DNA of 41,765 nucleotides from Sulfolobaceae archaeon (GTDB lineage: Archaea; Thermoproteota; Thermoprotei_A; Sulfolobales; Sulfolobaceae), in NCBI GenBank assembly GCA_028277025.1, contig JAPYVG010000013.1:1-41765 (forward strand), given 5' to 3'. Below the pieces are notes generated by a model. It had not been told where the DNA came from. It did no database searches and worked only from the letters and a program-made list of their open reading frames with translations. Shown here piece after piece: positions 18,312 to 27,559 of this stretch; position 1 is the stretch's first letter; each line of letters starts with the position of its first letter. A program made the translations under genes and the position numbers.

Positions 18312-19397
18312 TTATTGTCTCCTCATGGTCTTTGTAACTTCAGATAGGTCCTGCTTAGGATTACCAGTAAGTTTTCTTGTCTCTTCAATTAGATCCTCCC
18401 TTTTAGTCTGCTCTGCTGCGACTAAAAGTTCTTGAGCAATTTGCGTAGCTTCCTTATTGCTCCCAGCAGTTAAGGCGTTGCTGTATTGTTTAAGGAGACT
18501 GAAATACCTAACTTCAGCTACTACTGATTGGTTAATGTTTTGCTGTACAACATAATCTGGAGCCCTTTGCAAGTAAATTGACTCGTTTATAGGGACTATC
18601 GAACCCCTTGCCGGGTCATAATAACTTCCAGACACTGTTAACACTACTGGCTGATTCCCCGGCGGTATTGTACCCATAGCATATATCGTTATAGCCTTAT
18701 CTATAATAGGAATATTTACGGGCATCTCATAATTAATTACCTCAAAACCTGGTGAAACGTTTAGGATTAAATTATAACCAGCCACATCAGTTACTTTTTG
18801 TTGTACGAACAGAGAAGGAAGTTGAGAAGGATCAATTATATGATAATAAATCCCAGCACCCTTGTCTGCCAGCCTTTTCATTATGGCCTCATTATAATCG
18901 TTACCTATTCCAACAGATATTATTTGAACATTTGGAGGTACTTGTATATGTTCGTAATCGCTCACGTTCCTTTTATCAGTCGGTTTGCCATCGGAAAGGA
19001 TAATAAGTTTTACTGGATTTGGATAGTTTTTCACAATCTCTAATATCTTGGTTATAGCCTTATGAAAGTTTGTAGTATATCCTTTCTTGACCTCTTGTAG
19101 ATATATTGGTGACCCAGAGGGCCCTTCATATATTTTTTCTAAATCATTTGAGAATAAATAAATTGAAATGAAATTTCCAGGTGGTACCTCAGAGGCTAAC
19201 CTATTAGCTGAGGCTATGGCTGTTTGGAGCTTGTTCTCCTTTCTCATTGAGGGACTATTATCAATAAGTATCACATAATGAATACCGTTAAATTTCGTAA
19301 ATGTTTCTGGGACTACTCTTATTATTAAACTAACTTGCGTGGTCTTATCAATAAAAGCGTAATTTGTCGAACTTTTAATCTTTAATGATATCGTCAT
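18312..19397 (-). CDS. von Willebrand factor A domain protein, ArnB paralogue
   Basis: The product has 361 residues. The vWA domain (about 40-225) has a complete MIDAS metal site: DNSPS in VILIDNSPSM, the Thr in KGYTTNFHKA and the Asp in LSDGKPTD. A beta domain follows (225-290), then a helical C-terminus rich in Lys/Arg and Thr. The start MTISLKIK closely matches the ArnB start MTISMRVE on the other side of arnA, so the two are paralogues. Position corresponds to the extra vWA gene next to arnA in S. acidocaldarius (Saci_1209 from memory). It is cytosolic and probably a phospho-regulated interaction platform. It is transcribed divergently from arnA. Confidence 0.9.
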   Translation of the reverse strand: MTISLKIKSSTNYAFIDKTTQVSLIIRVVPETFTKFNGIHYVILIDNSPSMRKENKLQTAIASANRLASEVPPGNFISIYLFSNDLEKIYEGPSGSPIYLQEVKKGYTTNFHKAITKILEIVKNYPNPVKLIILSDGKPTDKRNVSDYEHIQVPPNVQIISVGIGNDYNEAIMKRLADKGAGIYYHIIDPSQLPSLFVQQKVTDVAGYNLILNVSPGFEVINYEMPVNIPIIDKAITIYAMGTIPPGNQPVVLTVSGSYYDPARGSIVPINESIYLQRAPDYVVQQNINQSVVAEVRYFSLLKQYSNALTAGSNKEATQIAQELLVAAEQTKREDLIEETRKLTGNPKQDLSEVTKTMRRQ

Positions 19398-19457
19398 ACT
19401 TGTTTATAATATTACGTGGGTAAAACTATAAATACTTTTATACAAAATATCTCATAT
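19398..19457. promoter_or_regulatory. Shared divergent promoter, vWA gene and arnA
   Basis: The sequence ACTATAAATAC at 19425-19435 reads as a TATA box on the plus strand 27 bases before the arnA ATG (19458), and as TATTTATAGT on the minus strand about 30 bases before the vWA ATG (19397). A single nearly symmetric TATA element may therefore serve both directions. Confidence 0.55.
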
Positions 19458-20132
19458 ATGCCATGGAAATGTCCAGTATGTGGTTATGAAAATGAAGATG
19501 ATGCACTATTCTGTATTAAATGCGGTGCCCAGAAACCATCTCAAACAGTAATTTCACCTCAACAGACCCAACCTGCACCAGCCCCACAACAATCAACGCT
19601 ACAAGCTCCAACATCATCAGCCCCACCTCAACCCACTCCTCAACCAACGCTCCCAGCAACACAACCCACCCAGCCCCCATCACCTCAAGTCCCAGCAACA
19701 CCGGAGCCACAACCCACTCCTCAAGCACCTTCAACTTCTCAGCCCTCGTTAACACAACAAGCTACTGTTGCACAAGCTGTAGTTCAGCAACCAGTAGCAG
19801 TAACTGCCAAATACTATATATTATTCATTCAAACACCGTATAGTGGTTTAATTAACCAAAAAGTTCCACTTAATTTCGATATATTCCCTTCAATATCCAT
19901 AGGCAGAAGCCCAGAAAATATAATTATAGTACCAGATCCGGAAGTTTCTAGGAGACATGCGGTAATTTCTCTTGAAAATGGAGAGTTGTATATTGAGGAC
20001 TTAAACAGCACAAATGGAACTTATATTTACGATGGAAAGCTATTCCAACCAATTAAAGGTAAACAGAAGATTGATGCTAATTCTATAATAAAATTAGGGA
20101 ATCAGACTATAATAAAGGTAGTTAAAGAATAA
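19458..20132 (+). CDS. arnA: FHA-domain protein with zinc ribbon, ArnA
   Basis: The product has about 224 residues. An N-terminal zinc ribbon has Cys5, Cys8, Cys19 and Cys22 (CPVCG...CIKCG), followed by a Pro/Gln/Thr-rich linker (about 25-120) and a C-terminal FHA domain (about 125-220) with IGRSPEN, SRRHAVI and LNSTNGTYI, all the phosphothreonine-binding positions. FHA domains read phospho-Thr on partners. In S. acidocaldarius ArnA with ArnB represses archaellum expression, and the S. tokodaii homologue binds a kinase. I chose the ATG at 19458 because the earlier GTG at 19416 lies inside the promoter, upstream of the TATA box. arnB follows 15 bases after the stop. Confidence 0.93.
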   Translation: MPWKCPVCGYENEDDALFCIKCGAQKPSQTVISPQQTQPAPAPQQSTLQAPTSSAPPQPTPQPTLPATQPTQPPSPQVPATPEPQPTPQAPSTSQPSLTQQATVAQAVVQQPVAVTAKYYILFIQTPYSGLINQKVPLNFDIFPSISIGRSPENIIIVPDPEVSRRHAVISLENGELYIEDLNSTNGTYIYDGKLFQPIKGKQKIDANSIIKLGNQTIIKVVKE

Positions 20133-20147
20133 GACAAGGTGTTTTTT

Positions 20148-21290
20148 ATGACCATTTCAATGAGAGTTGAAGTCAGCCATAAGTATTCATTTAATTCTCC
20201 CGTTAGAGCGGTATTCAGAATAATTTTAGTCCCAGAAAAAGTAGCGTTAGCTACTGGATTCCATTATATAATTTTGCTTGACACTTCTGGCTCTATGTAC
20301 GGAATGAAAATAGAAACTGCCAAACAAGGTGCAATACAACTATTAAACAGAATCCCCCCAGGGAACAAGATAACGTTCATTACGTTTTCTAGCAAAGTTA
20401 ACAAACTCAGTGAGTTTGCAGACGCTCCATCATTAGTAAGCCAGATAGAGGCTGTAAATGCTGGTGGGCAGACTGTGCTATATACAGCCTTATCTGAAGC
20501 TATAAAGATCGCAAAGAGATATGAAATGCCGGGTTATATAATCCTACTAACTGACGGACAACCAACAGACATCACAGACATAATACCTTATGAAAACTTA
20601 CAATTCCCTCCAGGGTTTAAAGTGATAGCCTTTGGTATAGGTGATGATTATAATGAGCAGTTACTAAAAGTTATAGCTGATAAGACAGGTGGAGTCCTCA
20701 ATCATATCCAAGACCCTAATGAAGTAGCTAATGCTTTACCACAAGCAGCCGTCACTGAAATTGGAGGTAAAAACGTTGTTGTTGACATAGCTTCAGAGTC
20801 CAACGTAACTTTACTCAACTACCCTGGACCACCCGTAAAATTAGGTGCAATAGAAGGGGTGATAAGGATTTACGGCAGTTTAACTATTCCGCCAAACTAC
20901 ACTGGGAATATAATGACTGTCAAAGTGAGTTATGAAGACCCGGCAACTGGTAGACCGGAGTCATTATTAAGTGCGATACAAGTTAGTCCAGCAAGGGACT
21001 CTCAAATGTTCTTAAGCGGTGTTAATAATGATCTACTAAGCGAGTACCAGTATTATGAGTTAATGAACAAACTAGCAACTCAAATTAGTAGTAATAACTT
21101 AACCGAGGCAACAAGAACACTACAACAAATGACAACTTTAGCTCAACAGACTAGAAAAATAGAGCTCATGGAGACTACTAGACGATTACAGCAAAGCTTG
21201 GAAACTACTAGAAGGGTTGGAAACATAGAACAAACAAAGAGACTTTCAAAAGAAGTAGCCAGTGAAGTAACAAAGAAACTAAGATCTTAA
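20148..21290 (+). CDS. arnB: vWA-domain protein, ArnB
   Basis: The 380-residue product has a vWA domain (about 35-215) with full MIDAS residues: DTSGS in LLDTSGSM, Thr in GGQTVLYTAL and Asp in LTDGQPTD. A beta domain follows, then a helical tail (about 290-380) loaded with Thr/Ser and Arg (EATRTLQQ, ETTRRLQQ, ETTRRVGN), a plausible cluster of kinase sites for ArnA's FHA domain to bind. ArnB partners ArnA in archaellum repression in S. acidocaldarius. I chose ATG 20148, which has AAGGTG 6 bases upstream; an in-frame GTG at 20139 is part of that ribosome site. It is translated from the arnA mRNA with a true Shine-Dalgarno, unlike the leaderless first gene. Confidence 0.92.
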   Translation: MTISMRVEVSHKYSFNSPVRAVFRIILVPEKVALATGFHYIILLDTSGSMYGMKIETAKQGAIQLLNRIPPGNKITFITFSSKVNKLSEFADAPSLVSQIEAVNAGGQTVLYTALSEAIKIAKRYEMPGYIILLTDGQPTDITDIIPYENLQFPPGFKVIAFGIGDDYNEQLLKVIADKTGGVLNHIQDPNEVANALPQAAVTEIGGKNVVVDIASESNVTLLNYPGPPVKLGAIEGVIRIYGSLTIPPNYTGNIMTVKVSYEDPATGRPESLLSAIQVSPARDSQMFLSGVNNDLLSEYQYYELMNKLATQISSNNLTEATRTLQQMTTLAQQTRKIELMETTRRLQQSLETTRRVGNIEQTKRLSKEVASEVTKKLRS

Positions 21291-21356
21291 TTTTAGGCCC
21301 TTTCCCATTTCAATAAGATTTTTATATAGGGTTTAGAAAGAATATATTGGTCAAAA

Positions 21357-21524
21357 ATGACCGTAGAAGATATTGTAAAGGTATCTAGGAATTTCCAAGT
21401 TACAATACCCGTAAGGATAAGACAAAGAATAAACATTAAAGAGGGAGATCTCGTAAGAGTAGTTTATGATGAAAAAGAGGATGTAGTGAAGATAATCCCA
21501 ATAAGTAAAGACGAACTTATTTGA
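21357..21524 (+). CDS. AbrB/SpoVT-type DNA-binding protein, 55 residues
   Basis: This gene is short and easily missed. The product reads MTVEDIVKVSRNFQVTIPVR at the start, then RIRQRINIKEGDLVRVVYDE and a final strand DVVKIIPI. This is the complete swapped-hairpin (SpoVT/AbrB) pattern: a V-S-x-N/K-x-Q-V-T-I-P core and a G-D-x-V-x-V turn. Such proteins are dimeric DNA binders or antitoxins. No toxin gene is adjacent, so it is an orphan regulator or antitoxin. TTTTTATATAGG at about 21319-21330 is its TATA box. Its stop codon abuts the convergent RNase gene. Confidence 0.85.
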   Translation: MTVEDIVKVSRNFQVTIPVRIRQRINIKEGDLVRVVYDEKEDVVKIIPISKDELI

Positions 21525-22769
21525 TCAAGAAAGAAGTTTCTTAACCTCCTCGACAGTTTTTAAAGCTTTTTCATACAGTTTTTCACCTAATACGTTCTTA
21601 ACTCTTTCTAATTCTTCTAAGTCAACAACCTCTATTCTGTCACCCTTTTTTACTACGTCTACTTCTAGGTCGATATACCTTATTTTATCCCTTAATATCT
21701 CAGGTGGCGTAGAAATGTTTACATAAACACCCTTCAGATTGCCATATTTACTGTAGTACTTGTGAATTTGATACCAATTCCTAGAATCAAACTCGACTAT
21801 ATCATAATCACCCTCATCTATGGGAATATCTAAGGAATCGTATTTCCCCCCTCCACCTTCAAAAGTCCTTTTTAATCTAATTAAATAATAGTCTGGTTTG
21901 GTTTCTTTGTAAATTACATATCCACCCCTTAGTAAAATCTTCCTACCGTCAGGTTTAACGTGTTCAATTTTCAGAAAGTTGTTAGCTAACTTATCTATTA
22001 AAGGAGTAGGATCAGGATTTTCCTTTGCCTCCTCAATGTCTACCTCGTTGTGAGTATAACTATATTTTAACATATGGTGGAACTTCATAGTCTTAACTAC
22101 CATGCTCCTTATACCGTCAAGGAATAATTTGTCTTCCAAAGATAACAATACTCTTATGAAATCCTCTCCTTGATTTCTAAAATCATCAGATTCGTATCTC
22201 ATTATAAGACTCTCTAACTCTTCCTTCAATTGACTAACAGTAGCTAAAGGCGCATTACTCCTCCACTTTACATTATACCCCTTTTTGTTATAAGGAATAC
22301 TGATGGAAAGCAATTTTATCCTATCCTCGTCCCTTATATGTTCTGAAAAGAAAGTCTTACCCTCCCCCCTCCAAACCATTGCATCCTTACTCACAGCCCT
22401 TTTAGCAGTTAATATTATCTTACCTTCAACTGGAGGTTTAATAACTAGCCCTTCATCTAAACAAGGCTCTACAACATACCCCATAAACTTACACTCCTCT
22501 GGTCTAATAACAGAATAAAGCTTAACCGGAGACTTCCAAACCGGTGAGTATCGGAAAACAGTCCTCATAAAGCTATAAATGTCAGCACCTATACTGACTA
22601 TTTCCCCTTTATCCTCACCATCTTTAACAGTGACATCTGCGGGCTCAACAACTGGTGTCATTCCGAACCTTTCAGCTATTTGAGGAGTCTGTTGTACAAC
22701 TTTAAACCCGTCTTTGATAAAGAGATAAGTTAGAGCTGTAGCGTAGATCCCTCTAATCCTTATATTCAT
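21525..22769 (-). CDS. FAU-1-like ribonuclease E/G-type protein with C-terminal DUF402
   Basis: About 414 residues, starting [17 protein letters not shown], the usual N-terminus of archaeal FAU-1 proteins, followed by an S1-like/RNase E-like region (about 1-280). The C-terminal DUF402 domain (about 285-385) has [34 protein letters not shown] and [10 protein letters not shown]. Characterised FAU-1 proteins bind AU-rich RNA and process rRNA precursors. I chose the ATG at 22769; an ATG at 22790 would add seven residues and deepen the overlap with the upstream aconitase to 38 bases. Either way translation is probably coupled to aconitase. Confidence 0.85.
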   Translation of the reverse strand: MNIRIRGIYATALTYLFIKDGFKVVQQTPQIAERFGMTPVVEPADVTVKDGEDKGEIVSIGADIYSFMRTVFRYSPVWKSPVKLYSVIRPEECKFMGYVVEPCLDEGLVIKPPVEGKIILTAKRAVSKDAMVWRGEGKTFFSEHIRDEDRIKLLSISIPYNKKGYNVKWRSNAPLATVSQLKEELESLIMRYESDDFRNQGEDFIRVLLSLEDKLFLDGIRSMVVKTMKFHHMLKYSYTHNEVDIEEAKENPDPTPLIDKLANNFLKIEHVKPDGRKILLRGGYVIYKETKPDYYLIRLKRTFEGGGGKYDSLDIPIDEGDYDIVEFDSRNWYQIHKYYSKYGNLKGVYVNISTPPEILRDKIRYIDLEVDVVKKGDRIEVVDLEELERVKNVLGEKLYEKALKTVEEVKKLLS

Positions 22770-25305
22770 GGAGTAATTTATTGAAAACATACTTTAAAAT
22801 CCCACCATTCTTAACATATTCTAGTTCTATGCTAGTATCGACTCTTGCTAAACCTTCTATACTAATCTTTTCATCACCCCTTTCAAATTCAATCTTTACT
22901 CTGGATTTCGGCTTCAAATCTCCTAAATAAATATTAACCACTTCATCACCCCTTATTCCTAAAGACCTCCAATCCGGAATCTCTATAGGTATAACTCCCA
23001 TAGCTACTAAATTACTTCTATGAATCCTCTCAAAACTTTCAGCTAAAACAGCCCTAACCCCTAATAAAGCAGTAACTTTTGCAGCCCAGTCCCTTGAACT
23101 CCCAGAGCCATATTGTTTTCCAGCAACCACGACTAACGGAACTCCCTCTTTTTTATAGAGTTCTGCAGCCTCATAAACAGTCATTATCTTGCCATCTGGG
23201 AAGTGCTTAGTATAACCACCTTGAACGTCAACTAAAAAGTTCTTTAATTTAGGGTTAGAGAAACCTCCTCTTAACATAACTTCGTGGTTACCTCTTCTAG
23301 CCCCGAAGGTATTTAACTCCTTTACTCCTAACTCTCTCAAATATCTTCCCGCAATTGAGTCTGTGGAAATGGGTCCGGCTGGTGATATATGGTCTGTAGT
23401 TATTTTGTCACCTAAAAGTAATAGGATTCTAGCGTTTAAGATATCACCGAATTTATAATCCATACTGAACCAAGGAGGCATTCTTATATATGTTGAACTC
23501 TCATCCCAGTAGTAAACTTCAGATTGTGTCACTTCAATCCTCTTCCAATTCTCATCCCCCTCAAATATGCTATCCTTCTTTTTAACGTAAAGAGATGGGT
23601 TATATGCTAAGTTCATATACTCGGCTATTTCCTTCATACTAGGCCAAATATCCTTAAGGTAAACCGGAAATCCGTTAGGATCATAACCTATCGGCTCATT
23701 AAAGAAATCAATATCAACTCTCCCAGCTAACGCAAAGGCTACAACAAGAATTGGTGAAGCCAAGAAAACGCCCTTAAGATATGGGTTAATTCTCCCTTCA
23801 AAATTCCTGTTTCCACTAATTACACCGTAAACGTCTAAGTTGTACTCCTTAATTTCTTCCTCAACCTCTTTAGGTAGAGGTCCCGCATTACCTATACAAG
23901 TAGTACACCCGAAACCTACTATATGAAAACCTAAAGCTTCTAGGTAAGGAAGCAAACCGGACTCCTTAAGATATTCAACAACTATCGGAGAGCCTGGTGC
24001 TAAACTGGTCTTAACGTATGGTTTAACCTTTAAGCCGAGCTCCACAGCCTTTTTAGCTAATATTCCAGCACCTATCATTACAGTAGGGTTTGATGTATTG
24101 GTACAACTTGTAATCGCAGCGAGTACTACGTCGTAATTTGAAATATTTCTCCCCTTCCTCCTTTCCCCGGCAAACAGTTTCTTTAAATCCTTTAAGGGAA
24201 CCAACTCGTCTGGGTTTTTGGGTCCAGCAACAGAAGGCTCAATACCACTTAAATCTACCGTGACAACTTCACTGTATTTGGGAGTACTCGATTCATCGTA
24301 TAAAAGTCCTTGAGTTTGTGCGTATTTTAACACTAATTTGTACTCCCTACCAGTACTTGATAGGTAATTAATAGTCTGAAAGTCTATTGGAAAATACCCG
24401 ACAGTAGCACCATACTCTGGTGCCATATTTGCTATTGTAGCCCTATCTGGTACAGAGAGGCGGCTTAATGAGGGACCAAAGAACTCAACAAATTTACCTA
24501 CAACTCCCTTCTTCCTTAACTTCTCAGTTATATATAAAACTACATCAGTAGGTGTCACCCCTTCCTTTACATCACCAACCAGTTTAATCCCAATAACTTC
24601 CGGGACTGACATTGTATAAGGTTCCCCTAACATTACAGCTTCTGCTTCTAAACCACCAACTCCCCATGATAAGACGCTTAAACCGTTTGCCATAGTAGTA
24701 TGAGAGTCCGTACCAATGACTATTTCCGGATATGCAGTTTGTCTCCCTTTAAATTCCTTAACCTCAACTACCTTGCTTAAAAATTCTAAGTTGACTTGAT
24801 GAATTATTCCATTCCCCGGAGGGACTATTCTTAAATTCCTAAAGGCCTTTTGAGCCCATTTTAAAAACTTATATCTCTCAAAGTTTCTTTCAAACTCCTT
24901 TTTCATATTTAATTGAAGGGAATATGAGGTGCCATAATAATCAACTTGTATCGAGTGGTCTATTATTAAATCCGACTGAATAACTGGGTTAACTATTAAT
25001 GGGTCTTTACCTAGTCTCTGAATTTCAGTTCTCATCGCAGCCAGATCGACAAGTAATGGGACTCCAGTGTAATCTTGCATTATAACCCTGGTTGGTAAAA
25101 ATGAAAACTCCTTCCCAGTCTTCAGTGAGGCTATGGCATCTAAATCTTCTAATGTTATCTTTTTATTATCCAAATTTCTGAGAGTATTTTCAACTAGGAT
25201 CCTTACTGAGTAAGGTAATGAATATATATCGAAACCTAGCTCTTCCAATTGTTTCAAGGGAAAATAATAAATATTGCCTTCCAACGTATCGATTTTAGGT
25301 TCCAT
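22753..25305 (-). CDS. acnA: Aconitate hydratase, AcnA/IRP type
   Basis: The 850-residue product has the full AcnA layout: three N-terminal domains, a linker and a C-terminal swivel domain. The 4Fe-4S cysteines are visible in [11 protein letters not shown] and [13 protein letters not shown]. Other blocks are [34 protein letters not shown] and [11 protein letters not shown]. It interconverts citrate and isocitrate in the TCA cycle. I chose the ATG at 25303-25305 with GGGGAG 7-12 bases upstream; the longer TTG start at 25320 overlaps that ribosome site. It is transcribed leftward and overlaps the RNase gene at its 3' end. Confidence 0.96.
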   Translation of the reverse strand: MEPKIDTLEGNIYYFPLKQLEELGFDIYSLPYSVRILVENTLRNLDNKKITLEDLDAIASLKTGKEFSFLPTRVIMQDYTGVPLLVDLAAMRTEIQRLGKDPLIVNPVIQSDLIIDHSIQVDYYGTSYSLQLNMKKEFERNFERYKFLKWAQKAFRNLRIVPPGNGIIHQVNLEFLSKVVEVKEFKGRQTAYPEIVIGTDSHTTMANGLSVLSWGVGGLEAEAVMLGEPYTMSVPEVIGIKLVGDVKEGVTPTDVVLYITEKLRKKGVVGKFVEFFGPSLSRLSVPDRATIANMAPEYGATVGYFPIDFQTINYLSSTGREYKLVLKYAQTQGLLYDESSTPKYSEVVTVDLSGIEPSVAGPKNPDELVPLKDLKKLFAGERRKGRNISNYDVVLAAITSCTNTSNPTVMIGAGILAKKAVELGLKVKPYVKTSLAPGSPIVVEYLKESGLLPYLEALGFHIVGFGCTTCIGNAGPLPKEVEEEIKEYNLDVYGVISGNRNFEGRINPYLKGVFLASPILVVAFALAGRVDIDFFNEPIGYDPNGFPVYLKDIWPSMKEIAEYMNLAYNPSLYVKKKDSIFEGDENWKRIEVTQSEVYYWDESSTYIRMPPWFSMDYKFGDILNARILLLLGDKITTDHISPAGPISTDSIAGRYLRELGVKELNTFGARRGNHEVMLRGGFSNPKLKNFLVDVQGGYTKHFPDGKIMTVYEAAELYKKEGVPLVVVAGKQYGSGSSRDWAAKVTALLGVRAVLAESFERIHRSNLVAMGVIPIEIPDWRSLGIRGDEVVNIYLGDLKPKSRVKIEFERGDEKISIEGLARVDTSIELEYVKNGGILKYVFNKLLHEYKD

Positions 25306-25320
25306 AAGATATCTCCCCAA

Positions 25321-25634
25321 TTATCCCTTATTAAAATGACTTTAATAATAATAGGAACTGTTCAAAACTGGTCACTACTTCCAAAATCTAGTTAAAAACG
25401 TTTGCAGAGCAATTTATAGTACCATTTTGTTCACTTCTCGTTCTAAAGTTGTTGCAAATTTTGAAAGTTCTGAAATTAAATAGAATATATTTAAGTAACA
25501 GCGAAGTAAACTTAATTGTATCAGTGTTATGATCAAGTATTAACCTATATAAAATTAAGCTGGCTTAGGAAAAATTGCGCATTATGTAGTTTAGTGGCAA
25601 CGCTCTTTAAGAGAAAAACTTAAATAGACTTTTA
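25321..25634. other. Intergenic stretch of 314 bases between aconitase and the broken pilin
   Basis: AT-rich with many stops in all frames. It contains the upstream region of aconitase on the left and of the broken pilin on the right (CTTTAAGAG near 25605-25613 is a weak TATA candidate about 26 bases before the pilin ATG). I see no RNA gene or strong repeat here. Confidence 0.5.
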
Positions 25635-26032
25635 ATGAGAAAAAATTATAGAAAAGGGATAAGTCAGTCAGTAGTTGCAATGATTTTACTTATTCATTGG
25701 TAATTATAGCATTAGTAGTTGCGAGCTTTACGTTCAGTTTAGCCGGGAAAATTAACCAGCCTACAGTAACTCCTATAGGAACCGCAACCATGACTTATAA
25801 TAATGATTATATAGTAAATGTTACGCTCAAAACTACATAAAACGTGGAAATAATTAAAAGTTGTTTTAATGGTCTGAACTTAACTAATAACACATTAATT
25901 CAACTTTCCTCTGGAATAAACCATATAACGTTATATTTCTACTCAAGACAAAAATTACCCAACGGGGTTTATACCTTAACAGTTACTACTAATTACGGTG
26001 AGACGATAAAAGTTGCGGTGAACTATTATTAA
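25635..26032 (+). pseudogene. Type IV pilin-like gene, broken by a frameshift and a stop
   Basis: From ATG 25635 the frame reads MRKNYRKGISQSVVAMILLI then stops. Restoring one base in the T run at about 25690-25694 continues as SLVIIALVVASFTFSLAGK, an archaeal class III signal sequence (basic RKG, then a hydrophobic helix, cleaved after G by a prepilin peptidase). The same frame continues through a beta-rich domain, meets one TAA at 25838-25840 (a single change from CAA), and resumes as NVEIIKSCFNGLN to the stop at 26030-26032. Repaired length is about 132 residues. Only two lesions are present, so decay is recent or one lesion is a sequencing error. Its end overlaps the convergent Csx1-like gene by a few bases. 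Confidence 0.75.
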
Positions 26033-27297
26033 TCCTCTTGCTTGCCGAAACTTTTTACCCAACTTATTACGTTGTCTATACATTGTTGAGAGTAAGATAG
26101 AGTTACGTTCCCTCCGCTTTTCTTCACAATCGTAAAATACCTCCCCATACCAGCATGTGAAATCATTTCGTCCTCAAAAACATCACAAGATGTTTTATCG
26201 TTTACTTTAACATTACCGCTTACCCAATCCAAAACTCTACTATTACCTATTTTGATCAACTCACTCAACAAATATTCTCCATCATCAATGAGAGTAGATA
26301 ATTTCTTTATAATTTCAATTTCCCTTTTAATTAAAGACCGTGCAGGCTCATTGTAGAGGTACAATGATTCCTCGATCTTAGTTATGGGCACTTCGTCTAA
26401 TGCTAAATCTTTATGAGATTTAACGAAGTGATAACCCATGAAATAATAAGGTGCTGTAGTAGAAGCCCTAAAAGTTCCCTTTAGTGAAAACACTTTTTCA
26501 TTCCTAGTAATTGTTATTCCTTCTAGAATTTTCTTCTGAAATTCTTCTGGGCTGATCAACTCTTCAACGTTTTTAATAATATAACTTAACGCTAGGGGAA
26601 ATCCTAACTTTAAGGCAATACCTATACCATGAAGTTCCGATTTACCTACAGTACTAAATCCTTTAGCTAACTTTAGTTCACCATTACTCAGATAATTATA
26701 AATCTCTGTATCTTTCATAATTTCCCTAGATAAAGTTAAAAGTCTTTCTGTGTAATCTGTGGAGAAGGCTATTAGAAGCGGTTGAGAGTTTAAATTATAA
26801 GCGTATTCTTTTACAGCAAGCTCAACCCCTTTTAATGAATAATACTGTAAATAAGACGAGGTTTCACTTAAGTCTAACATAATTAAATCGGGTTTTTGCT
26901 CCTCTAACATCTTATAAGTGTAGTGGTAAATAAGGAAGGAATAATTACCAACTCCACCGTCGTGAATATGGGTTAGCCCGTTAATATTGAAAACTCCGTT
27001 TGCTGGAAGTAAATAAGCCTCCAATGGGATTGAATACTGTAGAGCCTTCTCCTTCAAAAGGTTTTCAAGCTCAGAATAAGTTGAGGGTAACGAATTTAAA
27101 GATGAGGAAAGAAATGAAGGTAAAAAAGATAGAAAAGTGACCTTATCAACTTTATCCATTAAATAATTAAACTCAGCAATTGATGCTTTTGGTGATCTAA
27201 TTTTTATATCAGTCTCATCTCCCTTTTCATCCAATACTTTATACTCTTTTTCGCTAGTAGAAAAATTAGTCCACACTGATATCAAAAGTATGTTCAT
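26029..27297 (-). CDS. Csx1-like CARF/HEPN-type CRISPR-accessory protein (tentative)
   Basis: The product has 422 residues. The first part (about 1-200) looks like a CARF-type Rossmann domain: an N-terminal strand MNILLISVWTN and a second strand PDLIMLDLSETSSYLQYYS, where Csx1 proteins usually have D-L-T-H-G. The C-terminal half is helical and ends with ISHAGM near 384-389, as in the HEPN RNase motif R-x4-6-H, but the residues at the Arg positions are acidic (EDEMISHAG). If the family call is right, the CARF pocket would sense cyclic oligoadenylate while the RNase site would be impaired. No CRISPR array or cas gene is in the window. This is assigned by pattern only. Confidence 0.5.
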   Translation of the reverse strand: MNILLISVWTNFSTSEKEYKVLDEKGDETDIKIRSPKASIAEFNYLMDKVDKVTFLSFLPSFLSSSLNSLPSTYSELENLLKEKALQYSIPLEAYLLPANGVFNINGLTHIHDGGVGNYSFLIYHYTYKMLEEQKPDLIMLDLSETSSYLQYYSLKGVELAVKEYAYNLNSQPLLIAFSTDYTERLLTLSREIMKDTEIYNYLSNGELKLAKGFSTVGKSELHGIGIALKLGFPLALSYIIKNVEELISPEEFQKKILEGITITRNEKVFSLKGTFRASTTAPYYFMGYHFVKSHKDLALDEVPITKIEESLYLYNEPARSLIKREIEIIKKLSTLIDDGEYLLSELIKIGNSRVLDWVSGNVKVNDKTSCDVFEDEMISHAGMGRYFTIVKKSGGNVTLSYSQQCIDNVISWVKSFGKQED

Positions 27298-27559
27298 TAA
27301 CTTAATCTATCAATCCATTGTTTTAAGGTTTTGCGAGTAAACTGAAGACATATTATCAATAAAGCACGGTTAGTACTCAATCGTGAATATCATTCCTAAC
27401 CATAATGCTTTCATAGCTCCTCTGAAAACCTCCAGATATACTAAAGTTTTATTCTGAATCTTTCCTCAACCCTTCATTTAATTCAGGCTGTAAGACTTAA
27501 TGTTATAGGACGTTTTTCCCTTCATCAAACTTTTTATTTTTGAAATATTATTATTATTT
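27298..27559. other. Intergenic gap, 262 bases, with two hairpin-like inverted repeats
   Basis: No open frame of note. Inverted repeats are AAGCA...TGCTT (27362-27366/27406-27410) enclosing GGTTAG...CTAACC (27368-27373/27396-27401), and a weaker CTGAAT...ATTCAG pair further right. ACTTTTTATTTTT near 27530-27541 is the likely TATA of the next gene. Confidence 0.45.

Noticed and set aside
19416..19457. GTG start at 19416 for the FHA protein
   Set aside because: It precedes the TATA box of the gene, so it cannot be in the mRNA if transcription begins about 26 bases after that box; the zinc ribbon starts right after ATG 19458.
19516..19843. Open frames on both strands across the Pro/Gln-rich linker of the FHA protein
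   Set aside because: They come from the repetitive linker codons read in other frames and have no start signals.
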